Assembly (NCBI RefSeq): GCF_000758165.1
Contig: NZ_JNUP01000072.1
Coordinates: 102,496 to 166,495 of the forward strand
DNA length: 64,000 nucleotides
Source of the DNA: Spirochaeta lutea
GTDB lineage: Bacteria; Spirochaetota; Spirochaetia; DSM-27196; Salinispiraceae
Direction: 5' to 3'
The notes under the pieces: model-generated
Databases searched by the model: none
What the model saw: the letters and a program-made list of their open reading frames with translations, nothing else
Told to the model about the DNA's origin: nothing
In this document: positions 52,147 through 60,809 of the stretch, piece by piece
Layout of the letters: each line of letters starts with the position of its first letter
How positions within the stretch are numbered: the stretch's first letter is position 1
Position numbers and translations under genes: made by a program

Positions 52147-53682
52147 ATGAAAATGACCCGCTTCCTTGTCTTTGGGGGGATTCTAATGCTCCTCCTTAGC
52201 TCCCTTCACCTGGGAGCCCAGGCCGATTCCGATGCTCAGAGCGCCTTCTCCGCCGCTGTGGAACGGCGTATCATGCATATCCAGGATTTTGAGCCCGTTC
52301 CCGGAGATATTTACCGCCTGCTCATCGACTTCGGTTCCAGCATCGGCGAGGCAAGCAACTCATCCGCCTACGATCTAATCCTCCAAGAGGACCACACCCT
52401 CAAGCTGCCCTTTATCGGCACCATGAATGTCCAAGGCCGGTCCTTCAGTGACATACGCAGCCGGATAATCACCCAGATAGAGCAGAAGGTTCCTGCGGTG
52501 CATGTTGATTTCGCCCTCCGGGCTCCGGCCCTCTTCGAAGTGTTTGTTTTCGGCGCCGTGAGCCAATCGGGCCTGATTCCGGCCTCGTCCCTCACCCGGG
52601 TCAACGAGGTACTCCAGCGGGCCGGCCTTATTCCGGGAACCTCTTCCACCCGAACCCTGGAGCTCCAGCGAAACGGCCAAAAACAAACCCTGGACCTCTT
52701 CCAATTCAGCGAGTATGCCCGGCGGAATCAGAATCCATTCCTGCGTCCGGGTGATCAGATCTTTGTCCGCCGGGCTGAACACCAGATCAGTATCACCGGG
52801 GAGATCGCAGTTCCCGGACAGATGGAGTTTGTCCCCGGAGAAACCCTTGCTCAGATCATCCGCTACGCCGGGGGCCTGAAGCCCACGGCGGACACGGGGT
52901 ACATCACCCGGAAACGGCTGACCCCCCAGGGAACCTATGAGATCCAGCGGATCGAAAACCCGGACCTGGAGGATATTGACCTCCAAAATGGCGACCAGAT
53001 AATCATCCCCTCCACCGCCGGAGACAGCGCTCCGGTCATAGTCCACGGCGCCGTGGCAGGCAAGGAAGCCAGCGGATCGGATCTGCGCAGCCTCAGCTCC
53101 ACTTCCCTTGCCCTGGAGGTTTCCTACCGCCCGGGCATGAGTCTGCTAACAGCCCTGGAGCTCGTGGGAGGTCCCACGGTATTCGCGGACTACGAACGGG
53201 CCTATTACATCTCAGGAGATGATAAAACCCGTCAGCCCCTGACCGATCTTCGGGAGATATGGGAAACCCGGGACAGCTCCAGGGACTTCCAGCTCCACCC
53301 CGGAGATACCCTGGTTATTCCCATGAAGGTTCTCCGGGTCTTCGTTACCGGAGAAACGGTTCTGACCACCGGGGGCGGCCGGGAATCCTTTCAATGGATA
53401 GAAGGGTTTACCGTCAGGGATTATCTGGATTTCGCCGGCGGGGTAAATCCCGAGACGGGGAACCGGAACAATGTGGGCTTTCTTCAGCCCGACGGTTCGG
53501 TAGAACGGGTGAACCTGGAGACCAGTGTTCCCCCGGGGGCCATTATCTTCGTTCAAAAGAACGGGTGGGAGAATTTTAAGAACTTCATGGCAAGCGACAT
53601 CATGACCACCATCGGCTGGATTACCACCATTCTCTCTGCAACTGCGTTGGTTATTAATACCATCGACCTGATAATCAACTGA
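52147..53682 (+). CDS. Polysaccharide-export-like SLBB protein with C-terminal membrane helix
   Basis: 511 aa. A signal peptide (KMTRFLVFGGILMLLLSSLHLGAQA) precedes a poly_export domain (about 45-145: GDIYRLLIDFG, LPFIGTMNVQGRSFSDI). Three or more SLBB-type repeats follow (FEVFVFGAVSQSGLIPA, QISITGEIAVPGQMEFVPG, RVFVTGETVLTTGG). A C-terminal hydrophobic helix (about 488-508) comes last. Wza-type proteins move capsule or exopolysaccharide across the outer membrane; a C-terminal helix recalls Wza's outer-membrane barrel helix, though this one is very hydrophobic. No tyrosine kinase, polymerase or glycosyltransferase genes flank it, so its partner system lies elsewhere. Spirochaetes lack classical capsules in many lineages, so the exported polymer is unknown. 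The start is set by the promoter 7 nt upstream. Confidence 0.88.
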   Translation: MKMTRFLVFGGILMLLLSSLHLGAQADSDAQSAFSAAVERRIMHIQDFEPVPGDIYRLLIDFGSSIGEASNSSAYDLILQEDHTLKLPFIGTMNVQGRSFSDIRSRIITQIEQKVPAVHVDFALRAPALFEVFVFGAVSQSGLIPASSLTRVNEVLQRAGLIPGTSSTRTLELQRNGQKQTLDLFQFSEYARRNQNPFLRPGDQIFVRRAEHQISITGEIAVPGQMEFVPGETLAQIIRYAGGLKPTADTGYITRKRLTPQGTYEIQRIENPDLEDIDLQNGDQIIIPSTAGDSAPVIVHGAVAGKEASGSDLRSLSSTSLALEVSYRPGMSLLTALELVGGPTVFADYERAYYISGDDKTRQPLTDLREIWETRDSSRDFQLHPGDTLVIPMKVLRVFVTGETVLTTGGGRESFQWIEGFTVRDYLDFAGGVNPETGNRNNVGFLQPDGSVERVNLETSVPPGAIIFVQKNGWENFKNFMASDIMTTIGWITTILSATALVINTIDLIIN

Positions 53683-53825
53683 TGTGTTCTCCCTCTAGGC
53701 AGAACACGGGTATAGGCACAACACCGTGTGTTAGTCGACATTGGCCGCTACAACCCTGGGATAGTATACGCCGGCATCATCACTCACCGGTTCATTCTAA
53801 TTCCCACAGCCCAAACCTGATCGGA

Positions 53826-53857
53826 TATAAAAATGCCCCGGTCCTGGGCGACCGGGG
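53826..53857 (-). terminator. Terminator of fmdB-arsR
   Basis: CCCCGGTC (53836-53843) pairs with GACCGGGG (53850-53857); on the minus strand the hairpin is followed by CATTTTTAT. It lies about 90 bp past the ArsR-family gene stop. The rest of the 53683-53948 gap shows no gene. Confidence 0.75.
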
Positions 53858-53948
53858 TCTGGTTCTATGCTGCTAACCCTAGGGGGTATTCCATGGGGTG
53901 CCCGGGCATTTCAGCTTCAGCCGGGGTTTAGAGTCCTCGGCTGGGGTA

Positions 53949-54305
53949 CTACATAGCCTTTTCTGCCACGGGTAAAATGGAATCCACAATCCGCTGCACG
54001 AAGGGGTCTACTATCGAGTAGGTCCTCTTGTTTCCCTTTACCTCGGATTGCACAATCCCCTTATCCTTGAGAACCGCCAGGTGCTGACTGATAACGGGTT
54101 GAGGTTGATTCAGACATACCCAGAGTTCGCTTACGCAGGGATCCTCCTGTTTGGAAATCATACAAAGAAGCTTCAGGCGGATGGGATGTCCGCAGACCTT
54201 GAGCTTCTGAGAATAATCATCCATAAGCTCCTCGGGACAGAGTGAACCAACGGATTCATCCTGCTGATCAACGTGGTATTCTGAAATCGATTCAACCTTA
54301 GACAT
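53949..54305 (-). CDS. ArsR-family transcriptional regulator
   Basis: 118 aa. Winged helix-turn-helix with the ArsR/SmtB recognition helix QPVISQHLAVLKDKGIVQSE (about 67-87) and wing GNKRTYSIVD. The Cys residues (SLCPEE, KVCGHP, EDPCVSELWVC) are more frequent than usual; C-V-S-E-L-W corresponds to the position of the ELCVCDL metal site of ArsR, so thiol or metal sensing is possible, but redox or other ligands cannot be excluded. It follows fmdB by 8 bp on the same strand under the promoter at 54652-54681. No metal exporter gene is adjacent. Confidence 0.9.
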   Translation of the reverse strand: MSKVESISEYHVDQQDESVGSLCPEELMDDYSQKLKVCGHPIRLKLLCMISKQEDPCVSELWVCLNQPQPVISQHLAVLKDKGIVQSEVKGNKRTYSIVDPFVQRIVDSILPVAEKAM

Positions 54306-54313
54306 AACAACCC

Positions 54314-54637
54314 CTAAGAAACTGCGGCCTTTTCCGACGTTTTAGCATCCGACGCCCCGGTCCCTGAATCAGAACCTGATCCGGCGGTTGAGGCCGTGCC
54401 TTCCTTGGCAGACCCTTCTTTGCCGGTGCGGCTACTCCCCGAGGAGGATTTCCCCGCCTTATTATCCGTTACATAAAATCCGCTGCCCTTGAAGATAACC
54501 CCCAGACCGCCGCCGATGAGCCGCTTGAGTCCATCGGTTCCGCAGGAAGGACACTCGGTCAATACCGGATCGCTCATAGACTGGAATTCCTCAAATACGT
54601 GGCCGCACTGTGTACATTCATAATCGTAGCTTGGCAT
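54314..54637 (-). CDS. FmdB-family zinc-ribbon protein
   Basis: 107 aa. The N-terminal FmdB zinc ribbon is complete: YDYECTQCGHVFE and ECPSCGT supply two CxxC pairs (C8/C11 and C29/C32), followed by the RLIGGGLGVIFKGSGFYVTD segment. The second half is a low-complexity Ser/Gly/Thr/Lys tail. FmdB proteins are small, widespread and of uncertain function; a regulatory role was suggested for the founding member. GGAG precedes the ATG by 7 nt. It is co-transcribed with the ArsR-like gene. Confidence 0.92.
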   Translation of the reverse strand: MPSYDYECTQCGHVFEEFQSMSDPVLTECPSCGTDGLKRLIGGGLGVIFKGSGFYVTDNKAGKSSSGSSRTGKEGSAKEGTASTAGSGSDSGTGASDAKTSEKAAVS

Positions 54638-54651
54638 AATCCTACTCCCAT

Positions 54652-54681
54652 ATTATATATAGGATTTATTGTATATATCAA
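54652..54681 (-). promoter_or_regulatory. Promoter of fmdB-arsR
   Basis: TTGATA (54681-54676), 18 bp, TATAAT (54657-54652) on the minus strand, in an AT-rich patch. A leader of about 10 nt with a ribosome binding site precedes the fmdB ATG. Confidence 0.75.
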
Positions 54682-54780
54682 TAGCTCCCGCTTAAATATA
54701 CACAGAAAGGGGCCCTTCGGGCAAGTAGAGACCGGGGTTTTTACATGAACCCCCACCGGAATGAGGAAGATACAGCCCCC

Positions 54781-55554
54781 TCACCCCCAGTCCATCCGGA
54801 CCGGTATACCCCGGGACCGAAGGTGTTCCTTTATCTGGGTGACCGAATAGTCTCCGAAGTGCACCATCGAGGCAACCAGAGCCGCGTCAGCCTTCCCGGA
54901 GGTCAAGACCTCCGCGAGGTGCTCGGGGGTTCCCGCTCCCCCGCTGGCCACCACGGGAATTCCCACTGCCTGAGAGATTTTTCTGGTTACCTCCAGGTCG
55001 TATCCGTCCTTGGTACCATCGGCGTCAATGGAATTCACCACGATTTCTCCGGCTCCCAGCTGCTCGGCTTCCTGTGCCCAGGTTACAGCGTCAAGGTCTG
55101 TTTTCACCCGGCCGCCGTTAATCATGACCCCGTAGCCCGAGGGTTTATGGGGATCAGCGAAAACGTCCATTCCCAGGACAATACACTGAACCCCGAAGGC
55201 ATCAGCCCCCTGGCGGATAATTTCCGGCTTCTTGACCGCCTGGGAGTTAACCGAAACCTTCTCTGCGCCGGCCAATATAACCCGCCGCATATCTTCCAGA
55301 CTCCCAATTCCGCCCCCGACCGCGAAGGGAATAAAAATTTCCCGGGCTACCCGGCTCACGACCTCCACCATGATGCCCCGGTCCTCGCTGCTGGCGGTAA
55401 TATCATAAAATACCAGCTCATCCACCCCGGCCTGATAATACATCCTGGCCATCTCCACCGGATCTCCGATATCTACGTTCCCCTGGAACTTAACACCCTT
55501 GGTTGTCTTACCGGCCCGGACATCCAGGCACACCACAACGCGTTTTTCTAACAT
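54781..55554 (-). CDS. hisF: Imidazole glycerol phosphate synthase, cyclase subunit HisF
   Basis: 257-aa TIM barrel that, with HisH, turns PRFAR plus ammonia into IGP and AICAR (histidine and purine link). CLDV (catalytic Asp about 11), [19 protein letters not shown], the second catalytic Asp in [10 protein letters not shown] (about 130) and [12 protein letters not shown] are all present. The standard catalytic residues indicate the histidine-pathway enzyme rather than the LPS-type HisF paralogue. AAGGAG precedes the ATG by 8 nt. It follows hisH by 10 bp. No other his biosynthetic gene is in the window. Confidence 0.96.
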   Translation of the reverse strand: MLEKRVVVCLDVRAGKTTKGVKFQGNVDIGDPVEMARMYYQAGVDELVFYDITASSEDRGIMVEVVSRVAREIFIPFAVGGGIGSLEDMRRVILAGAEKVSVNSQAVKKPEIIRQGADAFGVQCIVLGMDVFADPHKPSGYGVMINGGRVKTDLDAVTWAQEAEQLGAGEIVVNSIDADGTKDGYDLEVTRKISQAVGIPVVASGGAGTPEHLAEVLTSGKADAALVASMVHFGDYSVTQIKEHLRSRGIPVRMDWG

Positions 55555-55564
55555 GGCACTCTCC

Positions 55565-56203
55565 TTAAAATGAGGGACCGCAGAAGTTTCCCAAGAGCCG
55601 CAACCCGTACTCCCCGGATTTTTCCGGGTGGAACTGAACGGCCACCAGATTTTCCCGGCTCACCCCGGAAGAAAAGGGAAACCCGTATTCGGTGGTGCAG
55701 AGAACCGAATCCGCCTCTTCAGCCTGGGGATAGTAGGAGTGTACGAAATAGAAGCTTCGATCCTGGGGTATACCGTGAAAAAGTCTCTCCGCCAGGGGAT
55801 TCCCGGTGTTCCATCTCACCTGATTCCATCCGATCTGGGGTACCTTGAGATCGGAGATCCTCCGGTCCGTGAATTCCTGGGAAAAGCTCCTGGCACGCCC
55901 GGGGACCAAACCGAGGCAGGCCGTGTTACGCTCGTCACTGCCGGAAAGCACGATCTGGCACCCAAGACAGATACCCAGGAGGGGTTTTCCGGTTGCAAAG
56001 AAGTCCCTGATCCCCTCATCCAGCCCCGTGGAATGCAGTTCATCCATGGCTGACCGCGCCTCCCCCACTCCCGGAAAAATCAGTTTATCAAAATCCGCCA
56101 ATTCTTCTGGGTTGTTTGAAATCCGGTAGGATACTCCGAGGTGGCCCAATGCAGTTTCCACACTCCGAAGATTACCGGCCTTGTAGTCAATTACGCCAAT
56201 CAT
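55565..56203 (-). CDS. hisH: Imidazole glycerol phosphate synthase, glutaminase subunit HisH
   Basis: 212-aa class I glutamine amidotransferase supplying ammonia to HisF. The nucleophile Cys is in [12 protein letters not shown] (about 78), and the His-Glu pair is in VQFHPEKSG near residue 195. The start [15 protein letters not shown] is typical. The ATG lies inside the end of the preceding lipoprotein gene (17-bp overlap) with AAGGAG 8 nt upstream, so expression is tied to the ileS-lipoprotein transcript. Confidence 0.96.
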   Translation of the reverse strand: MIGVIDYKAGNLRSVETALGHLGVSYRISNNPEELADFDKLIFPGVGEARSAMDELHSTGLDEGIRDFFATGKPLLGICLGCQIVLSGSDERNTACLGLVPGRARSFSQEFTDRRISDLKVPQIGWNQVRWNTGNPLAERLFHGIPQDRSFYFVHSYYPQAEEADSVLCTTEYGFPFSSGVSRENLVAVQFHPEKSGEYGLRLLGNFCGPSF

Positions 56204-57458
56204 GTGACAACTCCTTTACGAGGTGCATCAGGTTATCCGGGCCCGCGGGCACCCCAAGGGCGAAGACCCCCTGAACTCCCCGGGTCTCAAAGAGTACCCG
56301 GTTTCTCAACTGTTGGGAAGTAAGGGGCAAAAGTCCCCGCCGGGTCAGGGAGGAGAGCAACAGCCGGAGGGAGGCAGAACGGGAACGCTGCCAGGCATCG
56401 ATTACCGCCTGTCCCGATTCTTGGCCCGAAGATTCATCAAGAGGTGATTCTTTGGCAGACCATTCAAACCGGGGTTGTACCCAGATATCCAGGAACCAGG
56501 GGGAGGCTCCGTCATCGGATGGTCCATCCGACCCGTCAGTGGTTGCGCCGCTTCCCCGGGGGAGGACCTGGACCGTGGAATCACCCCAGGCGCTCCGGAG
56601 AGAAAAAACAGCCCACTCCTCTACCAGTCCGGAGGATCCCTGTCCCGAAGCGGGATTTGAAATCTGCATTCCCAGCCGGAAGCTAACATCATCCTGGGTG
56701 TCCAGGAAGCGTGTAATACCGCCCACCGGCCCTGCATTCCTAGCAAGTACGGTAGAACCCCGGGACTCCCGGGTGCCGCCTCGGCTTTCCGTCTCCCGGA
56801 AGGGATCCACCGCCAACACCCCGGTTTCCAGGATACGGATTCTTATCCCCTGGGACGGACCCAGAGTCCCCGCGCTCCCCCGACTTTCGTCGGAACCAGA
56901 GGTCTGAGGGGCCGAAGAGGGACTATAAAAGGTTCTTGCCCAGGGGTAACCGTCAAGCCCCGCAGGCCCCTCCTCCCATCCCTGGGAAGCCAGGTACGCC
57001 CCAACCCAGACCCGGGGAATATCCCCGAGGATGACCATCTGGAATCCCTGCTCAGGAAATCCTGTGGCTTCGTTCAGGCGGATACCGGAGATCAAAAACA
57101 CCTCGTGAATACGCTGCCGCAGACCGGGATCGGTCATTACCTGGGTCAGGGAATCGGCCACCGGGCCGGTATCCAGTCCGGCGGAGGAAAGAAGCCCCGA
57201 CTCGGGGGTTAGGCTCCGAAGCAGCAGGGACCATAACCCCGGATCCTGCTTCAAATCCGCCTTCAAGGCGATCTTCGGCAGGCCCCCGTCCCAGGACTGC
57301 TCAATAAAATCCAGGTACTCCCGGGACTCGCCCCGGGGCAGACTCGCGCACCCGGTCCAGAGCAAAGCTACCATGGTCAATGCCAAAATCGGTCCCACCC
57401 TCGGGCCGGCCATAAAAAAAGCCGGGCGCCCCTTCCCGGCCCCGGCCTTCTTCTTCAT
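56187..57458 (-). CDS. Lipoprotein of unknown function between ileS and hisH
   Basis: 423 aa with a basic N-terminus, a hydrophobic core and a lipobox LLWTGCAS (Cys about 37); an ATG at about 57413 would give a more conventional signal length. The mature protein begins with a helical region (about 40-130) and a mixed domain, and contains Ser/Gly/Asp/Arg-rich low-complexity stretches (SDESRGSAGTLGPS, ESRGGTRESRGS, ATTDGSDGPSDDG). No family is recognised. It starts 3 bp after the ileS stop and overlaps hisH, so it is an embedded member of a housekeeping operon, which is odd for a surface or periplasmic protein. It could be a substrate of the Lol-like exporter in this window. Confidence 0.8.
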   Translation of the reverse strand: MKKKAGAGKGRPAFFMAGPRVGPILALTMVALLWTGCASLPRGESREYLDFIEQSWDGGLPKIALKADLKQDPGLWSLLLRSLTPESGLLSSAGLDTGPVADSLTQVMTDPGLRQRIHEVFLISGIRLNEATGFPEQGFQMVILGDIPRVWVGAYLASQGWEEGPAGLDGYPWARTFYSPSSAPQTSGSDESRGSAGTLGPSQGIRIRILETGVLAVDPFRETESRGGTRESRGSTVLARNAGPVGGITRFLDTQDDVSFRLGMQISNPASGQGSSGLVEEWAVFSLRSAWGDSTVQVLPRGSGATTDGSDGPSDDGASPWFLDIWVQPRFEWSAKESPLDESSGQESGQAVIDAWQRSRSASLRLLLSSLTRRGLLPLTSQQLRNRVLFETRGVQGVFALGVPAGPDNLMHLVKELSHDWRN

Positions 57459-57461
57459 ACC

Positions 57462-60400
57462 CTAGAGCCTTTCCATAGAGAGGGTGCACACCGCGTCACC
57501 GCTCTCCAGGCTGGTGGACTGGACCTTGTCGGTGAGGATCAGGCGCTCACAGAGTACCTCCTCCTTGAGGTAATCCTCGAAGGATTCCAGGGCCTCGGAT
57601 AATTCCCCTTGGGCTTGCAGGGTGATTCCGATGCGGTCGCTCACCTCGTACCCCGCTTCCTTACGGAGGTTTTGTATGCCCCGGACCAGGTCCCGGACCA
57701 ATCCTTCCTGGCGCAGCTCTTCGGTCACCACGGGATCCAAGGCTACCGTCAGACTGCCCTCGTTGAGAACCTTCAGACCCTGCTTCTCTTCCCGCTGAAC
57801 CAGGATGGAATCAATGGTTATGTCTATGCTCCGGCTGCCAAGATCCAGGTTCAGGGTGGCGCCGTCCATGAGCCCCTGAATATCCTCGGGTGTTAATCCG
57901 GAGATTTTATCCGCCGCCGCCTTCATATCCTTGCCGAGTTCTTTTCCCAGCTCCCGATAGTTGGCCTTGGCGCTGTATTCCACCAGATCCTCCTCGTTAT
58001 CCCGGAAGATCACTTCCTTTACGTTCAGTTCGTCCCGGATGATGTCTTCCATCTCGATGAGGACATTCTTTTCGTCCCGATCCTTGGTAACCAGGTGCAA
58101 TCCGTTCAGGGGCTGGCGGATCTTCAGGTTATGCATGCTCCGGATCGCCCTGCCCATGCTCACCGCCTGCTGGGTGAGGTGCATTTTCCGTTCCAGGGCG
58201 GGATCACGGCGACCGGCAATGACCTGGGGATAATCGCAGAGATGCACGCTCATGGGCATCTCCTGGGTGCGCAGATTCTGATAAATTTCCTCGGTAATAA
58301 AGGGAATTACCGGAGCTGCCACCTGCATGAGCCTGAGCAGCACCGTATGCAGGGTCTGGTAGGCCTGGAGTTTATCGCTGTCATTCTCGCTCCGCCAGAA
58401 CCGCCGGCGGCTCCGCCGGATATACCAGTTGTTTAGCTGGTCGATAAATGCTACCAGGGGCTCCACGGCCTTTTGCAGATCGTAGCCGTCCAGGTGGTGG
58501 GTTACGGTTTCGACCAGGGTTTCCATCTCCGATAGCACCCAGGTATCCAGGGGGTTTGCCGGCAGATCCGGCGCCCCTTCGGGTTGGATGTCGTCAATAT
58601 TGGCGTAGGTCACAAAGAAACTGTAGGCGTTCCACAGGGGCAGGATTACCGATTTCAGGACCTCCCGGACCCCCTCATCGGTGTACTTCAGGTCTTCTGC
58701 CCGGACCACCGCCGAGTTCATTAAAAACAAACGCAGGGCATCAGCCCCGAAGGTATTGATAACCTCCACGGGATCGCTGTAGTTCCGTGCGCTCTTGGAC
58801 ATCTTCCGACCGTCCTCGGCGAGCACCAAGCCGTTCACAATTACGTTCTGAAAGGCCGGTTTATCAAAGAGCGCGGCGGCCAGAACGGTTAGGGTATAAA
58901 ACCATCCCCGGGTCTGATCCAAGCCCTCGGATATAAACTGGGCGGGGAAATTCTGCTCGAAGAACTCTTTATTCTCGAAGGGATAGTGGTTCTGCGCATA
59001 GGGCATGGCCCCGGATTCAAACCAGCAGTCCAAAACCTCGGGAATCCGATGTTTTGTACCGCCGCAGCTGCATTTCCAGGTTAGGGGGTCTACGAAATGT
59101 TTATGGAGATCCGATACGGTCTGCCCGGTTTTCTCCTCAAGCTCCTGGATGCTGCCCAGGCACTCCACATCCTCGCAGGTATCGCATTTCCAGACGGGAA
59201 TAGGATTTCCCCAGAAGCGGTTCCGGCTGATTGCCCAGTCCCGGGCGTTCTCCAGCCATTTTCCGAAGCGTCCCTTCTGGAGGTGAGAGGGAACCCAGGA
59301 TATCTGATCGTTGGCATTGAGCATGGAATCCTTAATGCGGTCGATTCTAACGAACCAGCTGGATATAGCCCGGTAGATGAGGGGTTTTCCGGTACGGTAA
59401 CAGTGAGGATAGCTATGCAAATAGTTCTCCCGCTTGACCAGCTTCCCCTTGTCTTTGAGCCACTGAATGATAGGCTTATCCGCATCCTTTACAAAGAGTC
59501 CCTGGAAATCCGGGATTTCCGGAAGGAATTTACATTCGGCATCGATGGGACAGATGACCGGCAGTCCGGAATCCTTGAGCACCTGGTAGTCATCCTCACC
59601 GAACCCTGGGGCGATGTGGACAATACCGGTACCGTCCTCGGTGGTCACATAGTCCGCGAGATAGGTGGTGAAGGCACCCTGGTCATGGAGCTCGGAGAAA
59701 TAGGGGAAGAGGGGTTCATAGCGCCAGCCGGCGAGATCGGTCCCGCTGTACCTGGCTACCACCTCGTAGTCCGCTTCATCCTTGTAGTAGGCAGAGAGGC
59801 GTTCCTCAGCCATGATGTAATAATCCTCCCCATCCCGCACCCTGACGTACTGGATCTCGGGTCCGAAGGCCAGAGCCAGGTTGCTGGGCAGGGTCCAGGG
59901 GGTAGTGGTCCAAGCCAGGAAGTAGGTAGTACCGCCGCCGGAATCCAGGCTGTTCCCCTGGGCATCTTCCTGCACCGTGAATCGTACGGTTACTGCCGGA
60001 TCGTGGACGTCCTTGTACCCGCCGAGATTAACCTCAAAATTGGACAGAGGGGTGGCCAGGGCCGGGCTGTAAGGAAGAATGTAGTGCCCCTCGTAAATCA
60101 AGTCCTTTTCCCACAAACTCTTGAACACCCACCAAATGGACTCCATGTATTGGGGATCCATGGTTTTATAATCATGCTTGAAATCCACCCACCGGCCCAT
60201 CCGGGTAACCGTTTTTTCCCATTCGCTGGTATAGCGCAGGACAATCCCCCGGCATGCCTCATTGAACTTATCAATCCCATAGGCTTCGATTTCGCTTTTT
60301 CCGCTGATTCCCAGTTCCTTTTCCATTTCGTACTCAACAGGCAGACCATGACAGTCCCAACCGAAGCGGCGAACTACCCGTTTGCCCCGCATGGTCTGGT

Positions 60401-60638
60401 ACCGGGGAATAATGTCCTTGATAGTACCGGGGACGAAGTGGCCGAAATGGGGAAGACCTGTGGCGAAGGGAGGACCATCGTAAAATACATAGTCTCCCGA
60501 ATCTGCGTTTTTATCTAACGATTGTTCAAAAACCTTATGTTGTTCCCAAAAAGCAAGAATTCCTTCCTCCATTGCCGGGAAGCTGACCTTAGGGTCGACG
60601 GGCTTATACAAAGCATCCTCCTCATTGTTGTGCACCAT
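57462..60638 (-). CDS. ileS: Isoleucyl-tRNA synthetase, eukaryotic-like type
   Basis: Class I synthetase, 1058 aa. The HIGH signature is HFGH in FATGLPHFGHFVPG (about 64-67) and the KMSKS loop is GRKMSKSARN (about 611). The editing (CP1) domain lies between, with a TTPWTLPSN segment. The length and segments such as WDCHGLPVEYEMEKELGI and DGTGIVHIAPGFGEDD point to the IleS2/eukaryotic-like class, often less sensitive to mupirocin. The C-terminus lacks the zinc-binding tail of E. coli IleS. TACTATACA lies upstream (about 60690), and no T-box-like leader is visible. Lipoprotein, hisH and hisF genes follow in the same operon. Confidence 0.96.
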   Translation of the reverse strand: MVHNNEEDALYKPVDPKVSFPAMEEGILAFWEQHKVFEQSLDKNADSGDYVFYDGPPFATGLPHFGHFVPGTIKDIIPRYQTMRGKRVVRRFGWDCHGLPVEYEMEKELGISGKSEIEAYGIDKFNEACRGIVLRYTSEWEKTVTRMGRWVDFKHDYKTMDPQYMESIWWVFKSLWEKDLIYEGHYILPYSPALATPLSNFEVNLGGYKDVHDPAVTVRFTVQEDAQGNSLDSGGGTTYFLAWTTTPWTLPSNLALAFGPEIQYVRVRDGEDYYIMAEERLSAYYKDEADYEVVARYSGTDLAGWRYEPLFPYFSELHDQGAFTTYLADYVTTEDGTGIVHIAPGFGEDDYQVLKDSGLPVICPIDAECKFLPEIPDFQGLFVKDADKPIIQWLKDKGKLVKRENYLHSYPHCYRTGKPLIYRAISSWFVRIDRIKDSMLNANDQISWVPSHLQKGRFGKWLENARDWAISRNRFWGNPIPVWKCDTCEDVECLGSIQELEEKTGQTVSDLHKHFVDPLTWKCSCGGTKHRIPEVLDCWFESGAMPYAQNHYPFENKEFFEQNFPAQFISEGLDQTRGWFYTLTVLAAALFDKPAFQNVIVNGLVLAEDGRKMSKSARNYSDPVEVINTFGADALRLFLMNSAVVRAEDLKYTDEGVREVLKSVILPLWNAYSFFVTYANIDDIQPEGAPDLPANPLDTWVLSEMETLVETVTHHLDGYDLQKAVEPLVAFIDQLNNWYIRRSRRRFWRSENDSDKLQAYQTLHTVLLRLMQVAAPVIPFITEEIYQNLRTQEMPMSVHLCDYPQVIAGRRDPALERKMHLTQQAVSMGRAIRSMHNLKIRQPLNGLHLVTKDRDEKNVLIEMEDIIRDELNVKEVIFRDNEEDLVEYSAKANYRELGKELGKDMKAAADKISGLTPEDIQGLMDGATLNLDLGSRSIDITIDSILVQREEKQGLKVLNEGSLTVALDPVVTEELRQEGLVRDLVRGIQNLRKEAGYEVSDRIGITLQAQGELSEALESFEDYLKEEVLCERLILTDKVQSTSLESGDAVCTLSMERL

Positions 60639-60707
60639 GGATTAGGCGTGCCTGTATAGTACCGGTTCGGAGAAAGGGTGGTCAAGGATGGCCGGGGGGC
60701 GGGCCAG

Positions 60708-60801
60708 AGCTGACCGGGAGCAGACGGGGTTACTCCCGGTAGCTGACCGGGGGAGGATGAGGTTTCTCCCGGGGGCCGGAGCTGACCGGGAGCGCTCCCG
60801 G
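60708..60801. repeat. Three tandem hairpin units sharing AGCTGACCGGG
   Basis: AGCTGACCGGG starts at 60708, 60741 and 60780. Each copy is followed by its own inverted CTCCCGG, giving three consecutive GC hairpins: ACCGGGAG/CTCCCGGT, CCGGGGGAG/CTCCCGGG, and CCGGGAG/CTCCCGG. They occupy the space between the ileS start and the end of the cyclase gene and may act together as a transcription stop for the cyclase gene. Confidence 0.65.
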
Positions 60802-60809
60802 CACCGCCC

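Noticed and set aside
59097-60518. 473-codon plus-strand frame opposite ileS
   Set aside because: It is a shadow of the ileS codons, shows no family features and lacks a ribosome binding site; ileS is certain.
60639-60707. T-box or other leader regulating ileS
   Set aside because: The space before the ileS ATG is short and contains no T-box sequence or antiterminator-like pairing.
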